Shown piece by piece: positions 17,551 through 25,077 of a DNA stretch of 64,000 nt (position 1 is the stretch's first letter; each line of letters starts with the position of its first letter). The stretch lies in assembly GCF_042847215.1 (NCBI RefSeq), contig NZ_AP031500.1, forward strand, positions 3,038,001-3,102,000, given 5' to 3'. Source of the DNA: Gilvimarinus japonicus. GTDB lineage: Bacteria; Pseudomonadota; Gammaproteobacteria; Pseudomonadales; Cellvibrionaceae. The translations under genes were made by a program, and so were the position numbers. The notes below the pieces were generated by a model. That model saw only the letters and a program-made list of their open reading frames with translations. It searched no databases and was not told the origin of the DNA.

Positions 17551-19573
17551 ATTTATTCTCGCTAATCGTACGCAGCTGCTCCGAGTAATGTTTGATCTGA
17601 GTAATATCAATAAAGGTACCCAGCAGCTGCTTAGGGCGTCCTCTTTCGTCCCGGGAGTACACCGCGTCAAACGCGTAGCACCAAATCCAGTAGCCCTCTT
17701 TATGCCAAAAACGGTACTCCATTTCTAAAAAGCTGGGCCCGCTCAAACTTAATGCTTTTTCGACTTGCGCATTAATACTGTCAATTTCATCGGGGTGAAA
17801 CAATATCGACAGATCGTCAATCGCGTTGAGATCCTCTTTGGTATAGCCGGTTAACTTGGTGTATTGCTGATTGACAAACGTATTACTCTGGCTGGGTAAA
17901 TCGTAAATATACAAACCACAGATCGCCAAATCGACGACGGTTTGCAAAAAGCGCTCACTCTCGGCCAGTTTATTTTCGGCGTCTTTTAAATCGGTGACGT
18001 CGGCCGACGAGCCAATAATACGATAGATCTCACCCAAATCATTCATCAGCGGGTAAAGTGACGTCTTCCACCAGGTTTGCTTGCCGCGCAGCGGAAAACT
18101 CTCGATGTAGGACATAGGCCGCCCGGTTTGCCGGCAACGCTGATAACGTGAATCGATTTGCTCGGCCATCGCCTGCGGCAGGGTATCGGGCGCTAGCGCC
18201 CGTGTTGATTTCCCCACAAGCTCTTGCGACGAAATACCCAACGACTTTTCTATGGCGGGGTTCACCGCTTTATACAACACTTGCCCATCGCTTAAACAGT
18301 CGAGTACAAACACACCGTAGCTGGTACCGGTAAAGATAGACTCAAGCAGCTGGTTTTTTTCCGACAGACTCAGCTCCATATCTTTGCGCTGTTGGATATC
18401 CTCCAAGGTGCCGCACATCAGGCGGTTACCGTCAGCTTGATTGCCAAGGCATTTACCATGGACACGAAACCAACGAGCTTCTCGCGCGACGGTCACCCCG
18501 ACAAACTCGATATCAAACACGCCACCCGTGGGAATATTACGATCCAGCTCATCAAAAAATAGCGCTTGATGATCGAGCGCAATGTGCGCCTCCCACAGGC
18601 TCATGGTGATATCGGTCGGCTCGCGCTGATAGCCTAACAATTGCCAAAACGCGGGGGACCACCAGAGTAAATCCTCCCCAACCTGCCACTCCCACAGACC
18701 TTCATGAGTCGCCGAGGTGATACGCTCTAAGCGATTATTAATGGCCTCTAGCTTCTGCTGCTGCGCCAACCGCTCAGAAATATCCATTACCGAGGCAAAC
18801 ACCTGAATGCCCGCGACATGATCGCGCCGTACCAATTTAACCTCTATGGGAATATGACTGCCGCTACGATGAATACCCTGCGCTACACATTCTGATAGGT
18901 TAGCCGGGGTCACGGCATCTGGAGAGAAAAATGCCTCTAGGGTATCGCGGGCGGCACCCTCGGCACTAAAGTCGATCACCGTATCAATGGTTTGCCCCAC
19001 CAATTCACCATCGGCGTATCCAAACAAATGGCTAGAGGCACTGTTGGCCATGGTGACCTGACCGAGGCTGTCGATAACCATTAACCCCAGCGGCGAGGCA
19101 TTGGCCGATTCACGCAAATTGTATTCGGCGTCATAGCGCGCTTTAAGTTCAAGGCGCTCTAGCTTTTCGTTGTTAGCCGTCTCCATTGCCTGACGCAATT
19201 GCGCCATGCTGGGGATGACCAAGGCCTTGGGGATAATCCACAACAAACCCAGTGCGGTGGCTACCGCCACGATGGCGGTTACCCCAGAGAGAACCGCATG
19301 GCTGCCAAAGCTGCCCACCCAAACGGTATAAATGCGAAAGCTATGGTTAACGCCACACAGTAAAATAAACAGCGCAAACAACGTAACCAACCGCGGATAA
19401 CGCAAGTCGCGACGCTTGCGACGGAAAACCAGCAGCCCTATTGCAATGGCAAAAAAAGATAATGCCAATAAGGCATCGGCGATCACCTGCGCCCCAATAA
19501 GCGCGGGCTGCCAGTCAAGGTTATAGCCTAACGGCGGCAAGTCCTGACGAAAAAAATCTAACCACCTTGCCAC
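17522..19573 (-). CDS. Ethylene-receptor-like membrane domain fused to four PAS domains, no output domain
   Basis: 683 aa with a GTG start preceded by AGAGGA. The N-terminus has three transmembrane helices (~25-120) that match the ethylene-binding domain of plant ETR1 and cyanobacterial homologues: Asp33 in IADALLAL, then LLCGVNH with Cys73 and His77. In ETR1 the copper-site residues are Asp25, Cys65 and His69, with identical spacing (40, then 4). ETR1 Tyr32 and Pro36 correspond to Phe40 and Ala44 here. About four PAS/PAC modules follow (~155-660), including FGYADGELVG, WWSPAFWQLLGY and FVNQQYTKLTGYTKEDL. There is no histidine kinase, GGDEF, EAL or HTH domain, and the protein ends 20 residues after the last PAC. 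Either it signals through a partner or its output domain was lost. Ethylene as the ligand is an inference. Confidence 0.85.
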   Translation of the reverse strand: MARWLDFFRQDLPPLGYNLDWQPALIGAQVIADALLALSFFAIAIGLLVFRRKRRDLRYPRLVTLFALFILLCGVNHSFRIYTVWVGSFGSHAVLSGVTAIVAVATALGLLWIIPKALVIPSMAQLRQAMETANNEKLERLELKARYDAEYNLRESANASPLGLMVIDSLGQVTMANSASSHLFGYADGELVGQTIDTVIDFSAEGAARDTLEAFFSPDAVTPANLSECVAQGIHRSGSHIPIEVKLVRRDHVAGIQVFASVMDISERLAQQQKLEAINNRLERITSATHEGLWEWQVGEDLLWWSPAFWQLLGYQREPTDITMSLWEAHIALDHQALFFDELDRNIPTGGVFDIEFVGVTVAREARWFRVHGKCLGNQADGNRLMCGTLEDIQQRKDMELSLSEKNQLLESIFTGTSYGVFVLDCLSDGQVLYKAVNPAIEKSLGISSQELVGKSTRALAPDTLPQAMAEQIDSRYQRCRQTGRPMSYIESFPLRGKQTWWKTSLYPLMNDLGEIYRIIGSSADVTDLKDAENKLAESERFLQTVVDLAICGLYIYDLPSQSNTFVNQQYTKLTGYTKEDLNAIDDLSILFHPDEIDSINAQVEKALSLSGPSFLEMEYRFWHKEGYWIWCYAFDAVYSRDERGRPKQLLGTFIDITQIKHYSEQLRTISENKSTALPLDSD

Positions 19574-19605
19574 CGCCGGTATCCTCTTAGGTATAAACGT
19601 TACAA

Positions 19606-20457
19606 CTACTGCCGGCCAAACATTCCTTTAAAGGCATTCGCCAAATCCGCTGGGTACACCACGGTTTTGGAGTTGTCCGACTGCGATAGGTCGCCTATCG
19701 ATTCGATATACTTTTCACCCAACAAGTACATAACCGGCAGTTCATCGCCCCCGGCAACCGATTCGGTAACCACCTTAATGGCGCGGGCCGAGGCGTCGGC
19801 CAAGACAATTTTTGCCTCAGCGTCGCGACGTGAGGCCTCTAGCCGACCATCGGCCTCTAAAATAGCGGCCTGTTTCTCACCCTCCGCCTTGGTCACTGCC
19901 GCCCGGCGCTGACGCTCGGCCGCGGCCTGCTCTTCCATGGCCTGCTGCATAGTGGTTGAGGGGTTGATGTCTTGGATTTCGACCGTTTTTAGAATAATGC
20001 CCCAATCGGCAATATCGTCCGAGATCGAATCTTTTAAACGGGTTTTAATCTGATCCCGTGAGGACAATGCCGAGTCCAATGCCATCTCGCCAATAATGGA
20101 ACGCAGCGATGTCTGGATCAGGTTTTGAATCGCGATAATATAATCCTCAACCCCATACACTGACTTTTCGGGACTAACGATATTAATGTACGCCACCGCA
20201 TTGGCAATAATCACGGCGTTATCTTGGGTAATCACATCTTGCGAGGGGATATCGAGCACAATATCTTTCGTCGTTACTTTGTAAGCAACGGTATCAAAAA
20301 ACGGAATGATTAAATTTAAACCGGGGGTGAGTGTTTGGTGATAGCGGCCCAAACGCTGCACGACATCTTTGCGCCCCTGCGGCACAATCCGAACCCCTCG
20401 GGTAATAACGATCAGTGCGACGGCGACAATAGCCCCGGCGGTAATTAATGCATCCAT
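19606..20457 (-). CDS. qmcA: SPFH/stomatin-like membrane protein QmcA
   Basis: 283 aa with one N-terminal membrane anchor (~3-20) and an SPFH/band-7 domain (~25-185). The typical RIVPQGRKDVVQRLGRYHQTLTPGLN start and the IPSQDVITQDNAVI stretch are visible. A long charged coiled coil (~180-235, rich in Ala/Glu) and a C-terminal tail follow. Such proteins form large microdomain-organising rings in the inner membrane. It is the downstream gene of a two-gene operon with nfeD (16-base gap), the standard pairing (ybbK-ybbJ in E. coli). Confidence 0.92.
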   Translation of the reverse strand: MDALITAGAIVAVALIVITRGVRIVPQGRKDVVQRLGRYHQTLTPGLNLIIPFFDTVAYKVTTKDIVLDIPSQDVITQDNAVIIANAVAYINIVSPEKSVYGVEDYIIAIQNLIQTSLRSIIGEMALDSALSSRDQIKTRLKDSISDDIADWGIILKTVEIQDINPSTTMQQAMEEQAAAERQRRAAVTKAEGEKQAAILEADGRLEASRRDAEAKIVLADASARAIKVVTESVAGGDELPVMYLLGEKYIESIGDLSQSDNSKTVVYPADLANAFKGMFGRQ

Positions 20458-20473
20458 GACATACTCCTTGTTG

Positions 20474-20935
20474 TTATTGCGGTTTAACGATTAAATCGTT
20501 ACCTGAAAAATCAATCACGCACACCCGGTCGCCCGGTTTAAGTGGCTGCTCACAAATAAAGCGCCATTCGTCTTCGCCCAGCACCGGCGCCGAGAAACGC
20601 AGCTGGCCCCGGCTGGTGGCGGTATGATAATCAAGCACGGTGGCCACTTTGCCCACCATCGACTCATGCGCCATGCCCGAGCGGGTTTTATCGTGCATTT
20701 TCGGGGCGACAAATTTAAACCAGGCCACCAGACAAGACAGTGACAATGCCGCCCACAATAACAGCTGCCACGCCAGCGCCATAGGTACAAACAAGGTTAC
20801 CAAGCCCACGGCAATCGCACTTACGCCAAGCCACAGCATAAAAAAACTGGGCAGTAATATCTCAAGCGCCGCCAGCAAAAAACCAATGACAACCCAGTGC
20901 CACGCCAACAGGCCCGACTCCAGCCACGTCTCCAT
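20474..20935 (-). CDS. NfeD-like membrane protein (QmcA partner)
   Basis: The ATG at 20935 is preceded by AAGGAG at ideal distance; a longer frame from 21010 lacks this. 153 aa: two to three transmembrane segments (~10-80), then a soluble OB-fold (~95-153) typical of short NfeD proteins (MVGKVATVLD, RLRFSAPVLGEDEW-like core, LKPGDRVCVIDFSGNDLIVKP). NfeD proteins accompany SPFH proteins and are thought to be accessory membrane factors in microdomains. It is co-transcribed with qmcA. Confidence 0.9.
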   Translation of the reverse strand: METWLESGLLAWHWVVIGFLLAALEILLPSFFMLWLGVSAIAVGLVTLFVPMALAWQLLLWAALSLSCLVAWFKFVAPKMHDKTRSGMAHESMVGKVATVLDYHTATSRGQLRFSAPVLGEDEWRFICEQPLKPGDRVCVIDFSGNDLIVKPQ

Positions 20936-21031
20936 AAAATCTCCTTGTGCGTTAATAACGCAACCGTCCCATAAGCCAAGCAAGTATAACCTAATGGAAG
21001 GGAAATACACGCCAGCAGTTTATCCAGCAAC

Positions 21032-22090
21032 CTAACGGTGCTTACGGCGCCACCACCACACATACACCCCGGTGACAAACAAAATAAGCACCGCGCCCGA
21101 GCCTACGCTCAGCGCCACCCAATAGAGGGGCCCGCCTACCGCAGCGGAATGCAGCGGATACACTTTTTGCATCAGTGCCAACCCCAGCCCCGCGTCACGG
21201 GCGTCCGATTGAGCGTAAGCCTCAGCGGTGTATGGGTTAACGTAAACAAAGCTGCGACCGTGTTGATGCCATTCGCCGGGCATACGCTTGCGCGCGCTGA
21301 TCGCCTGGTTCGGCTCGGCCGGAAAACTCACCGAACGCAATTGCCCCTCGGGCAAGGTATTAGCAATAGCCGCGTACAAATCGGGCCAACTTTGCCAGGG
21401 CCCCTCTCCCGTCACAGTGCGTTCGACGCTTGGTGGCTCGCCGCCCAAAGTCGCCACCAGCACACTGCGTACCTCGGTATAAAACACCATCATCACCCCG
21501 GTAGCCACCGCCACAATCAGTAGTAACGCGCTCAGGGCCCCCAGAGTACGGTGCCAACTGTAATGGATTTTTATAGCGCTGCCTTTCACGGCAAAATGCA
21601 GCGCCTTGCGCCAACGTCGCGGCCACCAAGCATAAATACCGGTGATTAACAGCACCAATACCGCCAAATGAACATAGCCGCTGATACGCTCACCGGTGTG
21701 CCCCCCCAACCAATGAGCGTGCAAATCAAAAATAAAGGCAATCGGGTCAAACTGAGCCTCAGAGCGCACCAATACCTCGCCAGTCGCGCTTAAGTAATGA
21801 TAAGCGCCGTCGCGGTAACTCACTGCATAAAAGGGCCAGTCATCTGTGGGCATACGCACCCGGCGCACGGCCGGGTCTTGGGCGCGCCCCAGCTGCTCTA
21901 GCACAGTGGTAATCGCCGCGTCATTAGGTAACGTGGCGTGGTCTTGCGCCGCCAACGCTGGGTAATACGCCAACAGCAGTGACTGTTTATAAATAAGTAT
22001 CACGCCAGTAAGCGCGGTAATCACAAAGAATACGCCGGCCAATAAGCCTATATAACGGTGTAGGGCCAATAACGTGGGCTTTTTCATCAA
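21032..22090 (-). CDS. PepSY-associated transmembrane protein, iron-uptake linked
   Basis: 352 aa with four long membrane helices: LHRYIGLLAGVFFVITALTG at the start, YVHLAVLVLLITGIYAWWPRR, HRTLGALSALLLIVAVATGV, and a C-terminal LFVTGVYVWWWRR. Two periplasmic PepSY-like loops lie between them. Conserved His in the helices (for example LHRYIG, DLHAHWLGG, WHRTLGA) could bind haem. Relatives such as PiuB and FoxB act as inner-membrane siderophore reductases. Divergent from a TonB-dependent receptor with a Fur box between them, which supports an iron role. Confidence 0.85.
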   Translation of the reverse strand: MMKKPTLLALHRYIGLLAGVFFVITALTGVILIYKQSLLLAYYPALAAQDHATLPNDAAITTVLEQLGRAQDPAVRRVRMPTDDWPFYAVSYRDGAYHYLSATGEVLVRSEAQFDPIAFIFDLHAHWLGGHTGERISGYVHLAVLVLLITGIYAWWPRRWRKALHFAVKGSAIKIHYSWHRTLGALSALLLIVAVATGVMMVFYTEVRSVLVATLGGEPPSVERTVTGEGPWQSWPDLYAAIANTLPEGQLRSVSFPAEPNQAISARKRMPGEWHQHGRSFVYVNPYTAEAYAQSDARDAGLGLALMQKVYPLHSAAVGGPLYWVALSVGSGAVLILFVTGVYVWWWRRKHR

Positions 22091-22163
22091 CTATTATCTT
22101 TTGCCAGCTTTACAGTGAATGGTGGGCGATTAGGCTACAACATTGGCGATTTGGGTTGTCAAT

Positions 22164-22182
22164 TATAATGAGAAACACTATC
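22164..22182. promoter_or_regulatory. Fur box between PepSY gene and TonB receptor
   Basis: TATAATGAGAAACACTATC matches 15 of 19 positions of the Fur consensus GATAATGATAATCATTATC. It lies 41-59 bases upstream of the receptor ATG and 74-92 bases upstream of the PepSY start, so one site could repress both genes when iron is plentiful. Confidence 0.75.
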
Positions 22183-22222
22183 ATCTGCATCCTTATTTTA
22201 ACTCACTTATTCGAGGTTTTCG

Positions 22223-24331
22223 ATGATACACACTCGCCACCAACTCGTCCCGCTGCTAACGCTTGCCAGCCTAAGCACGCTCGCCTTTGCCCAGCAGGCG
22301 GACAACGAGCCACAGCTGGAGGAGATGATCGTCACGGCCTCGCGTACCGCTAAGCCCATCAGCTCGATCCCCAACACCGTGACAGTGATTAACAAAATCG
22401 CGCTAGACCAGCAGTTGGCGGTGAGTTACGACTTATCGACCGTACTGGGTAACTTAGTACCGGGGTTTACCCCCAGCCGGCAAAAAATGACTGGCTCGGG
22501 CGAGACCTTGCGCGGACGCAGCCCGCTGTACCTAATTGATGGCGTACCGCAATCTAACCCCCTGCGCGACGGCTCGCGCGATGGCTTGACCCTAGACCCG
22601 GCGATGATCGAACGTATTGAGGTGATCCACGGCGCCAACGCCGTACACGGCATGGGCGCCTCGGGCGGTATTATTAACTTAATCACGAAAAAACCGGTAG
22701 AAAGTCGCGAGCAATCGTTTCATATAGACGTCAATGCACCCACCGATTACGATTCCGACGCCCTAAGCACTGGCCTGGGTTACAGCTTTGCCGATGCGTT
22801 TGGCCGCTGGGACCTCGCCTTCAGTGCCAGTGTGCGCGACAGTGGTATTTTTACCGATGCCAATGGTGACATCATCGGGGTGGACACCACTCAGGGCGAC
22901 ACCATGGACAGCGAAAGCCGCGATTTCTTTTTAAAAACCGGCTACCGCGGCGACGGCCAATCGCTGCATTTGATGGTGAACAACTTTAACATCGAGGGCA
23001 ACGGCGACTGGATCACGGTAGCCGGCGACGTTGCCAACGGTATTCCGACCTCTTCCGAGCCCGGCACGGTACCCGGCAAAGCACCGACCAACGATGTCAC
23101 TACGGTGAGTTTGGATTATCGTAAAGACGAGCTGTGGGGCCACAGCGTACACGCTCAATTATTTTACCAAGATTTTGCCGCTACCTTCGGCGGCGGTACG
23201 TTTGGTACTTTTTATGACCCCGCGTACGGCGACAACTTTTATGACCAGTCGCAAAATGAATCTGAGAAAGTGGGCTTTAAACTCACTATGGCCCGCGACA
23301 AAATCGCCGGCGCGCCCGTTAACGTGGTGTGGGGGTTTGATGCCTTACAAGATGAAACGCAGCAGGTGCTGGTGCAAAGCGGGCGCGCTTGGGTACCGCC
23401 CACCAACTACAAAAACATTGCGCCCTACGCCCAACTAGAATTTACCGGCGTCGACCACTTAGTGGTCACTGGTGGTTTGCGCTATGAAAGCTCCAAGCTG
23501 GACGTAGACGATTTCACCACGCTTTACAGTTATGGCAGCCAGTTTGTCGAGGGAGGCTCACCTTCGTTTAACGAGACGCTATACAACCTTGGCTTTACCT
23601 ACGAAATCACCGATGCTCTACGTATTTTTGGTAACGTCTCTGAAGGGTCATCTATGCCCGACGTTGGCCGAGTACTGCGCGGCATTAACGAGCCAAACCA
23701 ATCGGTTGAGTCCTTCTTAAACTTAGTGCCCATCGTTACCGATAACCGCGAACTGGGTATCGAATACGACGCAGGCAACTTAAACTTAGAGGTAAGTTAC
23801 TACCAATCCGACTCCGATTACGGCTCGCGCCTAGCCATGAACGCCGATGGCATATTTGATGTAAAACGCGAGAAAACCGAAATCGACGGTATTGAAGCCA
23901 GCGCCACCTGGTCATTCACTAGCGACTCAAGCGTTGGTATCGCCTACTCTAACCCCACCGGCGAGTACGACTCAGATGCCGATGGCTCGGTGGATACCGA
24001 CTTGGATGCCACTAATATTTCGCCCGAGCGCATCAACCTGTTTTGGTCACAACAGTGGACCTCAGATTTTGACACACGAGTGCAAGCCAGCAACTTACTC
24101 GACCGCGATTACCAAAACGCCGTGGGCGAAAGCTACGCCGACTTTGATGGTTACACCTTGCTCGATATCACCGCCACTTGGATGGTGGGTAACGGCCAAC
24201 TGCAAGCCAGCGTGCAAAACCTAACCAACGAAGAGTACATTACCTACTACTCGCAAGCACAAACTAATAACGAGCGATACTTTGCCGGCCGCGGCCGCAC
24301 TGTTAGCCTGGGTTATACCTACCGGTTCTAA
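22223..24331 (+). CDS. TonB-dependent outer-membrane receptor, probably for a ferric siderophore
   Basis: 702 aa. A signal peptide (~1-24, ending TLAFAQQ) precedes a TonB box-like region (LEEMIVTASRT). Then come the plug domain (~45-160, with LRGRSPLYLIDGVPQSNP, IERIEVIHGANAVHGMGASGGIINLITKKP-type end) and a 22-strand barrel ending in the terminal Phe signature (VSLGYTYRF). Late barrel strands carry NLTNEEYITYYSQA, typical of siderophore receptors. It is placed in iron uptake by the upstream Fur box and the divergent PepSY gene. The exact ligand cannot be read from sequence. Confidence 0.92.
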   Translation: MIHTRHQLVPLLTLASLSTLAFAQQADNEPQLEEMIVTASRTAKPISSIPNTVTVINKIALDQQLAVSYDLSTVLGNLVPGFTPSRQKMTGSGETLRGRSPLYLIDGVPQSNPLRDGSRDGLTLDPAMIERIEVIHGANAVHGMGASGGIINLITKKPVESREQSFHIDVNAPTDYDSDALSTGLGYSFADAFGRWDLAFSASVRDSGIFTDANGDIIGVDTTQGDTMDSESRDFFLKTGYRGDGQSLHLMVNNFNIEGNGDWITVAGDVANGIPTSSEPGTVPGKAPTNDVTTVSLDYRKDELWGHSVHAQLFYQDFAATFGGGTFGTFYDPAYGDNFYDQSQNESEKVGFKLTMARDKIAGAPVNVVWGFDALQDETQQVLVQSGRAWVPPTNYKNIAPYAQLEFTGVDHLVVTGGLRYESSKLDVDDFTTLYSYGSQFVEGGSPSFNETLYNLGFTYEITDALRIFGNVSEGSSMPDVGRVLRGINEPNQSVESFLNLVPIVTDNRELGIEYDAGNLNLEVSYYQSDSDYGSRLAMNADGIFDVKREKTEIDGIEASATWSFTSDSSVGIAYSNPTGEYDSDADGSVDTDLDATNISPERINLFWSQQWTSDFDTRVQASNLLDRDYQNAVGESYADFDGYTLLDITATWMVGNGQLQASVQNLTNEEYITYYSQAQTNNERYFAGRGRTVSLGYTYRF

Positions 24332-24336
24332 CGCAA

Positions 24337-24363
24337 AAAGGCCTCCCTTGGTGGGAGGCCTTT
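24337..24363 (+). terminator. Terminator of the TonB receptor gene
   Basis: 11-bp stem AAAGGCCTCCC/GGGAGGCCTTT with a five-base loop, six bases after the receptor stop codon. The T-run forms part of the stem. Confidence 0.85.
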
Positions 24364-25026
24364 GGTTAGCGGCCATCGCTACTAATGTGATACGGGCAGT
24401 GACCTGCTCGATAAACCCAAAAGAATATCTGTGCTTATGTCTCTCGGCACTCACTCGACAAATAGCTCTTTGGGTATTGTAAGACAATAATCCCACATCA
24501 CCTGCTGCGCTACTGAGGTTTTAGCTGTCGTCGCAGCCAGATAAGCTATAAAAATCCAGAACTTGCAGGAATCGATAGAGCCGGGCTAGGCTCATCGACA
24601 AGTCTAGACTACCCAAAAGGGTTATATAGGTTGCCGTGCTCGTGCAAACTATCGCTACGGCCCCACTCTATATTCCACGCGTACTCCCTACCATCATGGT
24701 GCAACTCATCTGGCCTAGCAAAAAAGCTTTGAGCGCTCGCCGATGCCCACAATTTATTGCTTTTATCGTAATTCTGATGATGACTATCTTTTTGGTCTCG
24801 GTATCTATACGTACTGCCCTACCTTTTCTCATCTAAAGTGTGAGCTGCGCCCCAACCCATGGGTAATTCGTTTTTCCCAACCTGTCAGCTTGAGAGTTTG
24901 CGTATAAAACGACAGAGCGGCCGCGCATAAAATCGGCGGGTTGCATTGGTATTGAGGTAGCCAATTAAGCTTTTCAGTCACCCAGCACAATCAGTCACTA
25001 ATATGTTTGCATATAATTGTACAGTA
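24364..25026. other. Gene-poor stretch between receptor and di-heme locus
   Basis: About 660 bases, more AT-rich than the flanks, with no complete gene. The only coding-like piece is the minus-strand frame described next. The 66-codon plus-strand frame at 24636-24836 is its hydrophobic antisense shadow. Confidence 0.5.
24609..24818 (-). pseudogene. Possible gene remnant without a start codon
   Basis: A 69-codon open stretch between two stops (24819-24821 and 24609-24611). The translation is strongly protein-like: charged and aromatic, with pieces such as SFFARPDELHHDGREYAW, NIEWGRSDSLHEHGN and a final LYNPFG. It contains no Met, so it cannot be an intact gene from an ATG, and no GTG/TTG start with a ribosome-binding site stands out. 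I read it as the 3' end of a decayed gene of unknown family. A chance open frame is the alternative. Confidence 0.3.
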
Positions 25027-25057
25027 AAAAATATGGCGCCAATTGGCGCCATATTTT
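25027..25057 (-). terminator. Palindromic terminator of the first di-heme gene
   Basis: A 30-bp perfect palindrome (25028-25057) centred on AATT with GGCGCC arms and A/T flanks. Read on the minus strand it ends in six T. It sits 20 bases beyond the stop codon of the minus-strand di-heme gene. Confidence 0.85.
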
Positions 25058-25077
25058 ATGTCTCTGTCAGCTCTTTT

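Noticed and set aside
24636..24836. 66-codon plus-strand open frame in the gap after the TonB receptor
   Set aside because: It is the antisense of the more protein-like minus-strand stretch at 24609-24818 and has no ribosome-binding site.
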